DNA of 64,000 bases from Jiangella endophytica (GTDB lineage: Bacteria > Actinomycetota > Actinomycetes > Jiangellales > Jiangellaceae): assembly GCF_003427025.1 (NCBI RefSeq), contig NZ_QVAI01000008.1, positions 1-64,000 on the forward strand, in the 5' to 3' direction. Positions 50,926-59,935 of the stretch are shown piece by piece; position 1 is the first letter of the stretch, and every line of letters starts with the position of its first letter. The position numbers and the translations under genes are program-made. The notes beneath the pieces are model-generated. The model searched no databases. It saw nothing but the letters and a program-made list of their open reading frames with translations, and had not been told where the DNA came from.

Positions 50926-52971
50926 ATGCAGAATCTCGGCGCGGAAGCGCAGAATCCGTTCGACACGATCAGCGAGCTGCCTTACCGGCTGCCGCCGTTC
51001 GAGCGCATCGAGAACGCCCACTACCGTCCGGCGTTCGAGCGCGGCATGTCCGAGCAGCTGTCCGAGGTCGAGGCCATCGCCACCGACCCCGAAGCGCCGA
51101 CGTTCGAGAACACCGTCGTGGCCCTCGAACGGTCCGGGCAGCTGCTGCAGCGGGTCGCCGCCGTGTTCTTCAACCAGGCGTCCTCGGACAGCAACGAGGA
51201 CATCCAGGCGATCCAGGGTGAGGTGTCGCCGAAGCTGGCGGCGCACTCCGACGCCATCCACCTGGACGGCCGGCTGTTCGCCCGCATCGAGGCGCTGCTG
51301 CCGTCGGCCGACGACCTCGACCCCGAGTCGCGGCGGCTGCTGGAGCGCTACCACCTCGACTTCGTCCGTGCCGGCGCCGGGCTGAGCGGCGAGCAGCAGA
51401 CCCGGCTGCGGGAGATCAACGAGGAGCTGTCGGGCCTGGAGACGGCGTTCCAGAACCGCCTCCTCGCCGACACCAACGCCTCGGCCGTCGTCGTCGACGA
51501 CGCCGCCCAGCTCGCCGGGCTGTCCGCCGACGCCGTCACCGCAGCCGCCGAAACGGCCCGTGAGCGCGGCCTGGACGGCAAGTACGTCATCACGCTCGGG
51601 CTGCCCAGCGGCCAGCCCGTGCTGACATCGCTGACCGACCGCGGGCTGCGCGAGCGCATCCACCGCGCGTCGGTGAGCCGCGGCGCCAACGGCAACGAGC
51701 ACGACACCCTGCCCACGGCCGCGCGCATCGCGACGCTGCGAGCCGAGCGGGCGGCGCTGTTCGGCCACCCCGACCACGCCACTTACGTGCTCGAGGACCG
51801 CACCGCGAAGACGCCGGCCGCCGTCCACGACATGCTCGGCAAGCTGACCCCGGCCGCCGTCGCCAACGCGCACGCCGAGGCGGCCAAGCTGCAGGCGGCC
51901 ATCGGCGACGAGTTCGAGCTGCGGGCCTGGGACTGGGCGCACTACTCCGACCGCGTCCGTCAGCAGACCTACGACATCGACGCCGCGCAGCTGCGGCCGT
52001 ACTTCGAGCTGGACCGCGTGCTGCGCGACGGCGTGTTCTACGCGGCCGGGAAGCTCTACGGCCTGTCGTTCACCGAGCGCCCCGACCTCGTCGCCTACCA
52101 CCCCGACGCCCGCGTCTTCGAGGTGTTCGACGAGGACGGCAGCGGGCTGGGCCTGTTCGTCGGCGACTTCTTCACCCGCGACTCCAAGCGCGGCGGCGCC
52201 TGGATGAACTCCTTCGTCGACCAGTCCACGCTGATGGGCACCCGGCCGGTGGTCGTCAACAACCTCAACATCGTCAAGCCGCCGGCCGGCGAGCCCGCGC
52301 TGCTGACGTTCGACGAGGTCAACACCATGTTCCACGAGTTCGGGCACGCCCTGCACGGCTTGTTCTCCAACGTCACCTACCCGACGTTCTCCGGCACCAG
52401 CGTGCTGCGCGACTTCGTCGAGTTCCCGTCACAGGTCAACGAGATGTGGGCGGTGTGGCCCGAGGTGCTGGCCAACTACGCCGTCCACCACGAGACCGGC
52501 GAGCCGCTGTCGCAGGCGCTCGTGCAGAAGCTGCTCGACTCGCAGATCTGGGGCGAGGGCTTCGCGACCACGGAGTACCTGGCGGCGACGCTGCTGGACC
52601 TCGCGTGGCACGAGCTCCCCGTGGGGACCGTCGTCGACGACCCGCTGGCGTTCGAGGCGGCCGCGCTCGACCAGGCCGGCGTCGCGCTGGAGTCCGTGCC
52701 GCCGCGCTACCGGACGTCGTACTTCGCGCACATCTTCGCCGGCGGCTACAGCGCGGGCTACTACTCCTACATCTGGAGCGAGGTCCTCGACGCCGACACC
52801 GTCGAGTGGTTCAAGGAGAACGGCGGCCTGGTCCGCGCCAACGGCGACCACTTCCGTCAGGAGCTGCTGTCGCGGGGCGGCAGCATCGACTCGATGCAGG
52901 CGTTCCGCAACTTCCGCGGCCGCGACCCGCAGATCGAGCCGCTCCTCGTCCGCCGCGGCCTCACCCAGTAG
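50926..52971 (+). CDS. M3-family metallopeptidase (oligopeptidase A / dipeptidyl carboxypeptidase)
   Basis: The protein is 681 residues. The zinc motif HEFGHALHG is at about residue 470, and the third ligand is in RDFVEFPSQVNE. The N-terminal half is helical (NAHYRPAFERGMSEQLSEVE) and the C-terminus ends in RNFRGRDPQIEPLLVRRGL, as in this family. It lacks a signal peptide and degrades short peptides in the cytoplasm. It starts ten bases after the previous gene's stop, but the function is unrelated. Confidence 0.95.
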   Translation: MQNLGAEAQNPFDTISELPYRLPPFERIENAHYRPAFERGMSEQLSEVEAIATDPEAPTFENTVVALERSGQLLQRVAAVFFNQASSDSNEDIQAIQGEVSPKLAAHSDAIHLDGRLFARIEALLPSADDLDPESRRLLERYHLDFVRAGAGLSGEQQTRLREINEELSGLETAFQNRLLADTNASAVVVDDAAQLAGLSADAVTAAAETARERGLDGKYVITLGLPSGQPVLTSLTDRGLRERIHRASVSRGANGNEHDTLPTAARIATLRAERAALFGHPDHATYVLEDRTAKTPAAVHDMLGKLTPAAVANAHAEAAKLQAAIGDEFELRAWDWAHYSDRVRQQTYDIDAAQLRPYFELDRVLRDGVFYAAGKLYGLSFTERPDLVAYHPDARVFEVFDEDGSGLGLFVGDFFTRDSKRGGAWMNSFVDQSTLMGTRPVVVNNLNIVKPPAGEPALLTFDEVNTMFHEFGHALHGLFSNVTYPTFSGTSVLRDFVEFPSQVNEMWAVWPEVLANYAVHHETGEPLSQALVQKLLDSQIWGEGFATTEYLAATLLDLAWHELPVGTVVDDPLAFEAAALDQAGVALESVPPRYRTSYFAHIFAGGYSAGYYSYIWSEVLDADTVEWFKENGGLVRANGDHFRQELLSRGGSIDSMQAFRNFRGRDPQIEPLLVRRGLTQ

Positions 52972-53003
52972 CCACACGACGCATCGCCACCCCCGTCCCA
53001 CTC

Positions 53004-53227
53004 GGAATGATCACGTTGAGTAGGGGTGTTCCTGCTCCACCCGGCATGCATGCCTGGTGAAGCAGGAACACGCCTAGCTCGAGCGTCGCCCGGACCGCGG
53101 AAAGCGGTTGCCACCCTGGCCGCGCCGGAGAGCGCTTACCGCTCGCCCTCCGATAGGCGTCCTCACGCTTCACCAGGCATGCATGGGTGGTGGAGCGTGA
53201 TGACCCCCACTCAACGTGATCATTTCC
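53004..53227. mobile_element. 224-bp MITE-like element with two internal palindromes
   Basis: Terminal inverted repeats GGAATGATCACGTTGAG (53004-53020) and CTCAACGTGATCATTTCC (53210-53227) differ by one extra A. The match continues inward through about 24 bp. Inside, 53026-53071 is a long palindrome (GTGTTCCTGCT to AGCAGGAACAC) and 53163-53200 another (TCACGCT to AGCGTGA). Both are centred on GCATGCATG with CACC/GGTG flanks. There is no coding capacity. I see no clear target duplication. Confidence 0.7.
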
Positions 53228-53240
53228 AGGGCTGTGGGCG

Positions 53241-53266
53241 GGTTCTGGACAGGTCAGTTCAGAACC
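53241..53266. promoter_or_regulatory. TetR operator candidate
   Basis: GGTTCTG and CAGAACC form a perfect 7-bp inverted repeat separated by 12 bases, 17 bp before the TetR start. This length and position are typical of an autoregulatory TetR site. Confidence 0.65.
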
Positions 53267-53282
53267 GGCTACGGTGGCGGGC

Positions 53283-53858
53283 ATGGCCCGGCCCAAGGAG
53301 TTCGATCCCGAGCACGCCGTCGACGCGGCGATGGACGTGTTCTGGGTGGGCGGCTACGCGGCCACCTCCACCAACGACCTGTGCGAGGGCACTGGCCTGG
53401 CCCGCAGCAGCCTCTACAACACCTACAAGAGCAAGCGCGACCTCTACGAGCAGGCGCTGCGCCGCTACGGCGAGCGCACCCGCACCGAGCAGGCCGAACT
53501 GCTCGAGCGCCACGGGCCCGTGCGCGAGGTCATCCGCGACTTCCTGCTCCGGGCCGTCGACGCGCAGCTGGCCGATCCGGCGCGGCGGGGCTGCCTCGCG
53601 CTGAACGCCGCCGTCGAGCTGGGCGACGCCGACCCCGCCGTCGCGGAGCTGACCCGCGACGACTTCGACACGATCGTCGCGACCATGCAGGCGCTGATCG
53701 AGCGCGGCCAGGCCACCGGTGAGCTCGGCCCTGGCGACGCCCGGGCGAAGGCCCGGCTGGTGCACGCGGCGCTCACCGGCATCCACGTCGTCGGCAGGGT
53801 CGCCGAGGACCGCACCCGCCTCACTCACATCGTCGACGCGATGGTCGACAGTCTCTGA
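53283..53858 (+). CDS. TetR-family regulator
   Basis: The protein is 191 residues. The N-terminal helix-turn-helix is KEFDPEHAVDAAMDVFWVGG followed by YAATSTNDLCEGTGLARSSL and YNTYKSKRDLYEQALRRY. The C-terminal part is the usual helical ligand domain. The ATG at 53283 gives the family start. The MFS exporter begins 13 bp downstream, so the pair is probably one transcript repressed by this protein until a drug binds. Confidence 0.95.
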   Translation: MARPKEFDPEHAVDAAMDVFWVGGYAATSTNDLCEGTGLARSSLYNTYKSKRDLYEQALRRYGERTRTEQAELLERHGPVREVIRDFLLRAVDAQLADPARRGCLALNAAVELGDADPAVAELTRDDFDTIVATMQALIERGQATGELGPGDARAKARLVHAALTGIHVVGRVAEDRTRLTHIVDAMVDSL

Positions 53859-53871
53859 ACCGGGAGCCCTC

Positions 53872-55080
53872 GTGCGCGTACCGCCGGCCGTCTACGTCCT
53901 CGGCTCGAGCGTCTTCGTCCTCGGCACCACCGAGTTCATGATCGCGGGGCTGCTGCCCGAGATCGCGAGCGACCTCGACGTCACCATCCCGCAGGCCGGG
54001 CTGCTGATCTCGGCGTTCGCCATCGGCATGACGATCGGCGCACCGGTCATGGCGGTCGCGACGCTGCGGCTGCCGCGCAAGGCGACGCTGCTGGCGGCGT
54101 CGGCGGTGTTCCTGGCCGGGCACGTGCTGGGCGCGCTGGCGCCGTCGTACGAGGTGCTGATGGTCGCGCGGGTGGTGTCGGCGGTCGCGACGGGCGCGTT
54201 CTGGGCGGTCGCGGCGGTCGTCGCGGTGCGGCTGTCCCCCGCGGACGCGACGGCGCGCGCCCTGGCCGTGCTGGTCGGCGGGCTGACGCTGGCCAACGTG
54301 CTGGGCGTGCCCGCGGGGACGTGGGTCGGCCAGCAACTGGGCTGGCGGGCGGCGTTCTGGGCGGTGGCGGCCCTGAGCGTGCTGACGGCGGCCGCGGTGG
54401 CCGCGTTGGTCCCGCGCGCGGCGGGGACGAGCGCCGCGCGGCCGCGGGTGCGCGACGAGGTGCGGGTGTTCCGCGGCCGGCGCATCTGGCTGGCACTGGC
54501 GACGACGGCGGCGTTCCAGGCCGCGATGTTCGCCGCGTTCTCCTACTTCGCGCCGCTCCTGACCGACGTCGCCGGTCTCGACGAGGCCGACGTGCCGCTG
54601 GTGCTCGCACTGTTCGGGCTGGGCAGCTTCCTCGGCATCACCATCGGCGGGCGCATCGCCGACCGCGGGCTGTTCCTCAACATCGTCGGAAGCCTGGTCG
54701 CGCTGGCGGTGACGATGACGGTGCTCGCGCTGGTGTCCGGCAGCACCGCCGGTGCGATCGCCGCCGTGTTCGCCGTCGGGGTGGCCGGATTCTCCATCGC
54801 ACCGGGGCTGAACGCGCGGGTCTTCGTCGTCGCCGGTGACGCGCCCACGCTCGCGTCGTCGGTGAACACGTCCGCGTTCAACGTCGGCAACACGCTCGGC
54901 CCGTGGATCGGCGGCGCCGCCATCTCGGCCGGCTGGGGCTACGTCGCGCCGGTCTGGCTGGCGGCGGGGCTGGCGCTGGTCGCGCTCGGCATCGCCGTCG
55001 CGGCCTGGGACCAGGAGCGCCGGCACGAGCGCGCGCTGATCCCCGCGGGCGGCCCCGCGCTGGCCACCTGCGACGCGTAG
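53872..55080 (+). CDS. MFS exporter, DHA1 type
   Basis: The protein is 402 residues with about 12 membrane segments. The first helix region carries the DHA1 mark FVLGTTEFMIAGLLPEIASD, and the conserved loop between helices 2 and 3 follows (GAPVMAVATLRLPRK). Related proteins export chloramphenicol, arabinose or other small molecules by proton antiport. It starts at a GTG after GGGAG, immediately behind its likely TetR repressor. The substrate is unknown. Confidence 0.92.
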   Translation: MRVPPAVYVLGSSVFVLGTTEFMIAGLLPEIASDLDVTIPQAGLLISAFAIGMTIGAPVMAVATLRLPRKATLLAASAVFLAGHVLGALAPSYEVLMVARVVSAVATGAFWAVAAVVAVRLSPADATARALAVLVGGLTLANVLGVPAGTWVGQQLGWRAAFWAVAALSVLTAAAVAALVPRAAGTSAARPRVRDEVRVFRGRRIWLALATTAAFQAAMFAAFSYFAPLLTDVAGLDEADVPLVLALFGLGSFLGITIGGRIADRGLFLNIVGSLVALAVTMTVLALVSGSTAGAIAAVFAVGVAGFSIAPGLNARVFVVAGDAPTLASSVNTSAFNVGNTLGPWIGGAAISAGWGYVAPVWLAAGLALVALGIAVAAWDQERRHERALIPAGGPALATCDA

Positions 55081-55089
55081 GGTCGGCGC

Positions 55090-55905
55090 ATGGACAGCGT
55101 GCGGATCGTGGAGCAGTGGCCGGTCGACAACGCGGCGACGGCCGTGGTGCGGGCCGACGGCACGGTCGTGGGCGCGCACGGCGACCAGCACCGGCCGTTC
55201 CGGCTGGCGTCGGTGACGAAGCCGCTCACCGCCTACGCCGCGCTGATCGCCGTCGAGGAGGGCGCGGTCCACCTCGACGACCCCGCCGGACCCGAGGGCT
55301 CCACCGTCGCGCACCTGCTGGCGCACACGTCCGGGCTGGCCTTCGACGAGCACAAGGCCGCGTGGGCGCCGGGCCGGCGCCGCCTCTACTCCAACGCCGG
55401 GTTCGAGCAGCTGGCCGACCACGTCGCCAAGCGCTCCGGCATTCCGTTCGCCGACTACGTCCGCGACGGCCTGCTCGGCCCGCTCGGCATGACGGAGACC
55501 CTCTACGAGGGGTCGCCGGCGTCGGGTGCCCGGTCGACGGTCGCCGACCTGGCGAGGTTCGCCGCCGAGCTCATGGCGCCGGCGCTGCTCGACCCGTCGA
55601 CGGTCCGCCAGGCCACGGAGGTGGCGTTCCCCGGCCTGGCCGGCGTGCTGCCCGGGTTCGGCATGCAGACCCCGAACGACTGGGGCCTCGGCCTCGAGAT
55701 CCGCGACGGCAAGTCGCCGCACTGGACCGGCGCCACGAACTCGCCGCGCACGTTCGGCCACTTCGGCCAGGCCGGCACCTTCCTGTGGGTCGACCCCGAC
55801 CTCGGCGCCGCGTGCATCGCGCTGGCCGATCGCGACTTCGGCACCTGGGCGGTGCAGGCCTGGCCGCCGTACAGCGACGCGGTCGTCGCCGAGCTGCGCG
55901 CGTAG
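55090..55905 (+). CDS. serine hydrolase, beta-lactamase class C / PBP-like
   Basis: The protein is 271 residues, short for the family (usually 350 or more). The SxxK motif is in RLASVTKPLTAYA (residue about 40), the YxN motif is LYSNAGFEQ, and the third motif is HFGQAGTFLW in place of HTG/KTG. It has no signal peptide, so it is probably a cytoplasmic esterase-like enzyme, not a true beta-lactamase. It starts nine bases after the exporter. Confidence 0.88.
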   Translation: MDSVRIVEQWPVDNAATAVVRADGTVVGAHGDQHRPFRLASVTKPLTAYAALIAVEEGAVHLDDPAGPEGSTVAHLLAHTSGLAFDEHKAAWAPGRRRLYSNAGFEQLADHVAKRSGIPFADYVRDGLLGPLGMTETLYEGSPASGARSTVADLARFAAELMAPALLDPSTVRQATEVAFPGLAGVLPGFGMQTPNDWGLGLEIRDGKSPHWTGATNSPRTFGHFGQAGTFLWVDPDLGAACIALADRDFGTWAVQAWPPYSDAVVAELRA

Positions 55906-55932
55906 CCTGCGACGAAGCGCCGCTGCGGCAGA

Positions 55933-58900
55933 ATGCGTCCGGTGCGCATCGGGATCCTGGGACCGCTGGAGGTCCGCGCCGACGACGACTCGCTGGTCTA
56001 CGTCGCCGGCGCCCGGCTGCGCGCGCTGCTGATCATCCTGGCGCTCGCGCCGGGCCGGCTGGTCCCGATCGGCCAGCTGATCGACGGCATCTGGGGCGAC
56101 GACCCGCCGGCCGGCGCCGCGAACGCGCTGCAGGCGCTGGTGTCGCGGCTGCGCCGAGCGCTGCCGGGGCTGGCGATCGAGTCGCACCCGGCCGGCTACC
56201 GGCTGGCGCTGGAGCCCGGCGTCGTCGACGCGGCCCGGTTCGAGCGCGAGATCACGGCGGCCCGCACCGCGGCGGACGACGCGGCGACGGAGCACGGCCT
56301 GCGGGCGGCGCTGGCACTGTGGCGCGGCCCGGCGCTGCTGGACGTCGCGGGATCGGAGCACTTCGAGGCCGCACGAACGCGGCTGGACGAGCTGCGGCTG
56401 ACGGCGACGGAGGACCGCGCCGACGCGGCGCTGCGACTGGGCCGAGGGGCCGAACTGACCACCGAGCTGACGACGCTGGTCGCCGAGTACCCGCTGCGTG
56501 AACGGCTGGTGGGCCAGCTGCTGCGGGCGCTGGTCGCGGCCGGCCGCCCGGCGGCCGCGCTGGCGGCGTACGAGCGGACCCGTGAGGCGCTGGCCGACGA
56601 ACTGGGCACCGACCCGTCCGCCGAGCTGGCCGCCCTGCACACCGCCATCCTGCGCGGCGAGCTCGAGCCGGCCCCGGCGGCGGCACCGGCGCCAGCGTCC
56701 GTCACGGCTCCGGCGGAGCGGCCCCCGCCCCCGCGGACCAACCTGCGCGCCGGGCTGACCAGCTTCGTCGGCCGCGACACCGACGTCACCCAGGTGCGCG
56801 GCCTGGTCGGCGAGTACCGGCTGACGACGCTGACCGGGCCGGGCGGGTCGGGCAAGACCCGGCTGGCGAACGAGGCGTCACGCGGTCTGGTCGACGCGAT
56901 ACCCGACGGCGTGTGGCTGGTCGAGCTGGCGGCGGTCGCGTCCGGCGCGGACCTGCCCGCCGCGGTGCTCGGCGCCCTCGACCTGCGCGACCAGATGTTC
57001 CTCGCCTCAGCCGACGACGCGACCGGCCGGCTGGTCACGGTGCTGCGGACGCGCGCGGCGCTGCTCGTCCTGGACAACTGCGAGCACGTCATCGACGCCG
57101 CCGCCGCGCTGGCCGAACGGCTGCTCGGCGAGTGCCCCGGACTGCGGATCCTCGCCACCAGCCGCGAGCAGCTGGGCATCACCGGCGAGGCGGTCTGGCC
57201 GGTGGAGCCGCTGGCGCTGCCGCCCGAGTCGGACGGCGACACCGGCGACCTGCTGCGCTTCGACGCCGTCCGGCTGCTGGCCGACCGCGCCCGCGCCGCG
57301 CGCCCGGGCTTCACCGTCTCGGCCGCCGACGCCCCCGCCGTCGCCCGCATCTGCCGCGCCCTCGACGGCATGCCGCTGGCCATCGAGCTCGCCGCGGCCC
57401 GGCTGCGCACGATGACGGCCGAGCAGCTGGCCGCCCGCCTCGACGACCGGTTCCGCCTGCTCACCGGCGGCAGCCGCACCGCACTCCCCCGCCACCAGAC
57501 GCTGCGTGCCGTCGTCGACTGGAGCTGGGGGCTGCTCCCCGAGCCGGAACGCGTCGTGCTGCGCCGGCTCGCGGTCTTCGCCCACGGCGCCACGGCCGAG
57601 GCGGCGGCGCGGGTGTGCGGCGACGGCGCCGACGTGCTGGACCAGCTGGTCTCGCTGAGCGACAAGTCGTTGCTGATGGTCGACGACGCCGGCGACGTGC
57701 CGCGGTACCGCATGCTGGAGACGATCAAGGCGTACGGCCTGGAACGGCTCGACGACGCCGGCGAGCGCGACACCGTCCGCCGGGCACACCTCGGCTACGT
57801 CACCGGCCTGGTCGAGCGGGCCGAGCCGCACCTGCGCCAGGCCGAGCAACTGCAGTGGCTGCGCCGGCTCGGCGCGATCCACGACGACCTCAACGTCGCC
57901 CTGCGCGGCGCCGTCGCCGCCGGTGACGCCCAGGCGGCGGTCGCACTGGCCAGCAAGGCCATGTGGTACTGGTGGCTGTCCGGTCACCGGGCCGAGGGCG
58001 CCGAGCTGACCACCGAGGCGCTCGCCGTGCCGGGCGAAGTCGACCGCACCGTCCGGGCCACCGCCTACGCCGGCCTCGCCATCATCGCCACGGCCGGCCT
58101 CGGCGACGAGCAGGAGGTCAAGGACTGGGTCGAGGAGGCCGAACGGCTCTCCGGCGGCCACCGGAGCAACCCGCTGCTGCGGATGGTCGGCGGGCTGCGC
58201 GACTTCATCAGCTACGGCGACGCCATGTTCACCGACTCGATGGCGACGCTGCTCGATGACGACGACGCCTGGATCCGCGCCCTGGGCCGGCTCAACCACG
58301 TCCGGCTGCTGCCGTTCGCCGAACGGCGCGTGCCGTCGGAGCTGGCGCTGGCCGAGTTCCGCGGCACCGGCGAGCGCTGGGGCATCTCGTTCGCGCTGAC
58401 CACACTGGCCGACCTGCTGGCCCGGCAGGGCGACCTGGCGACGGCGCTGCGCCACTACGAGGAAGCGATCGTCGCCGCAGCCGAGGTCGGCTCCGCCGAG
58501 GACGTCGTCTTCATGCGCGGCAAGGAGGCGCAGCTGCGCTGGCTGCTCGGCGACGCCGAGGGCAGCGCCGCCGCGCTGGACCGGGCCGACCGGGAGGCGG
58601 CCGGTCTGGCCTGGCCGGACTCCGTCGCCGGTCTCGCGCTGTATGCGAGCGACCTGGCCCGCTGGGCCGGCGACCTTGACGACGCGCACGCGTCGCTGGA
58701 CCGCGCGGAAGCGCTGATGGCGACGATCTCCGTCCACCCGCTGTTCTGGGCGATGGTCCACGACTCGCGGGGCCACCTCGCCGCCCTCAGCGGCGATCTG
58801 ACGGCGGCGGCCGCGGAACGGGCCGCGGCGGCGAAGCTGGCGCTGGACATCGGCGACGAGGAGGTGCTCGGCCGGGTGCTCGTCGGCCTCGCCGACCAGG

Positions 58901-59175
58901 CGATCCGGCGCGGCCGGGCCGACGACGCCGCCTGGTTGCTGGCCGTCGTGACGGTGCTGGCCGGCGGCCTGGACCGCTCGCGGGCCGAACCCGCGCTGGT
59001 CGAGGCGGCCGTACGCGCCGCGCTCGGCGACGAGACGGCCGCCGAGCGTTCGGCCGTGGCCGAACGCGAAGTCGCCGGCATCGACGCCGAGGCGGCCATC
59101 TCGCGAGTGCGCGAGATGGCCGCGTCGATCCTGGGCCGGCCGGTCAGCGGACCGGAGGCCGACGGAACAGCTTGA
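55933..59175 (+). CDS. SARP/AfsR-type regulator with NB-ARC ATPase
   Basis: The protein is 1080 residues. Residues about 1-95 are an OmpR-type winged helix (RIGILGPLEVRADDDSLVYV), and 96-245 a bacterial transcriptional activation (BTAD) domain. An NB-ARC ATPase follows with the P-loop TGPGGSGKTRLANE (about 303-310) and Walker B LLVLDNCEHV (about 377). The C-terminal 450 residues are helical TPR-like repeats. Such proteins often switch on secondary metabolite genes, but no biosynthetic cluster is visible nearby. The 3' end overlaps the convergent ABC permease gene by 32 bp. A GTG at 55942 is an alternative start. Confidence 0.93.
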   Translation: MRPVRIGILGPLEVRADDDSLVYVAGARLRALLIILALAPGRLVPIGQLIDGIWGDDPPAGAANALQALVSRLRRALPGLAIESHPAGYRLALEPGVVDAARFEREITAARTAADDAATEHGLRAALALWRGPALLDVAGSEHFEAARTRLDELRLTATEDRADAALRLGRGAELTTELTTLVAEYPLRERLVGQLLRALVAAGRPAAALAAYERTREALADELGTDPSAELAALHTAILRGELEPAPAAAPAPASVTAPAERPPPPRTNLRAGLTSFVGRDTDVTQVRGLVGEYRLTTLTGPGGSGKTRLANEASRGLVDAIPDGVWLVELAAVASGADLPAAVLGALDLRDQMFLASADDATGRLVTVLRTRAALLVLDNCEHVIDAAAALAERLLGECPGLRILATSREQLGITGEAVWPVEPLALPPESDGDTGDLLRFDAVRLLADRARAARPGFTVSAADAPAVARICRALDGMPLAIELAAARLRTMTAEQLAARLDDRFRLLTGGSRTALPRHQTLRAVVDWSWGLLPEPERVVLRRLAVFAHGATAEAAARVCGDGADVLDQLVSLSDKSLLMVDDAGDVPRYRMLETIKAYGLERLDDAGERDTVRRAHLGYVTGLVERAEPHLRQAEQLQWLRRLGAIHDDLNVALRGAVAAGDAQAAVALASKAMWYWWLSGHRAEGAELTTEALAVPGEVDRTVRATAYAGLAIIATAGLGDEQEVKDWVEEAERLSGGHRSNPLLRMVGGLRDFISYGDAMFTDSMATLLDDDDAWIRALGRLNHVRLLPFAERRVPSELALAEFRGTGERWGISFALTTLADLLARQGDLATALRHYEEAIVAAAEVGSAEDVVFMRGKEAQLRWLLGDAEGSAAALDRADREAAGLAWPDSVAGLALYASDLARWAGDLDDAHASLDRAEALMATISVHPLFWAMVHDSRGHLAALSGDLTAAAAERAAAAKLALDIGDEEVLGRVLVGLADQAIRRGRADDAAWLLAVVTVLAGGLDRSRAEPALVEAAVRAALGDETAAERSAVAEREVAGIDAEAAISRVREMAASILGRPVSGPEADGTA

Positions 59176-59935
59176 GCGCCCAGACGTAGCCGGCGAGGCC
59201 GATCACGGCGGTCCAGGCCAGCGCGATGACGGCGTTGTCGCCGATCGCGGTGCCCAGCAGCAGGCCGCGCACGGTCTCGATCACCGGGGTGAACGGCTGG
59301 TACTCGGCGAACCAGCGCAGTCCGGCCGGCATCGAGTCGGTCGGGACGAAACCGCTGCCCAGGAACGGCAGCAGCACGAGCAGCGTGGGCAGGTTGCTGG
59401 CGGTCTCGACGCTCTTCGCCTTCAGCCCCATCGCCACGGCCAGCCAGGTCAGCGCGATGGAGAACAGGCAGATCAGGCCGATCGCGGCGATCCACTCGGC
59501 CACGTTGCCGTTCGTCCGGAACCCGATCAGGAAGGCCACCGCGATGACGATGGCCAGGCCCACGACCGTCTGCAGGAAGCTGCCGATGACGTGCCCGGTG
59601 AGCACCGCGCCACGCGAGATCGCCATGGTGCGGAACCGGGCGATGATGCCCTCGTGCATGTCCATGGCGACCGAGATCGCCGTCCCCTGGACCGAGGCCG
59701 ACACCGTCATCAGGATGATGCCGGGCACCAGGTACGCGATGTAGTCGGCCCGGTCGCCGGCCGGTCCGCCGAGCCCGGCGCCGAGCGTCTCGCCGAACAC
59801 GTAGGCGAACATCAGCAGGAAGATCACCGGGATGCCGATCAGCTGCACGGTCATGGCCGGGTAGCGGGCCCACCGGCGCATGTTGCGGCGCAGCATGGTG
59901 CGCGAGTCGCGGGCGGCATAGGCGAGGGTGCTCAT
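59144..59935 (-). CDS. ABC-2 type exporter permease (DrrB-like)
   Basis: The protein is 263 residues with six membrane segments, starting after a short cytoplasmic lead (YAARDSRTMLRRNMRRWARY). The conserved ABC-2 stretch is YLVPGIILMTVSASVQGTAI. It overlaps the ATPase gene's stop by four bases (ATGA), and the pair should export a lipophilic compound, as DrrAB does for daunorubicin. The substrate is unknown. Confidence 0.92.
   Translation of the reverse strand: MSTLAYAARDSRTMLRRNMRRWARYPAMTVQLIGIPVIFLLMFAYVFGETLGAGLGGPAGDRADYIAYLVPGIILMTVSASVQGTAISVAMDMHEGIIARFRTMAISRGAVLTGHVIGSFLQTVVGLAIVIAVAFLIGFRTNGNVAEWIAAIGLICLFSIALTWLAVAMGLKAKSVETASNLPTLLVLLPFLGSGFVPTDSMPAGLRWFAEYQPFTPVIETVRGLLLGTAIGDNAVIALAWTAVIGLAGYVWALKLFRRPPVR

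Noticed and set aside
49606-52356. Long open frame antisense to the Gfo/Idh/MocA and M3 peptidase genes
   Set aside because: It spans two well-supported genes and an intergenic gap and has a compositional, not protein-like, sequence.
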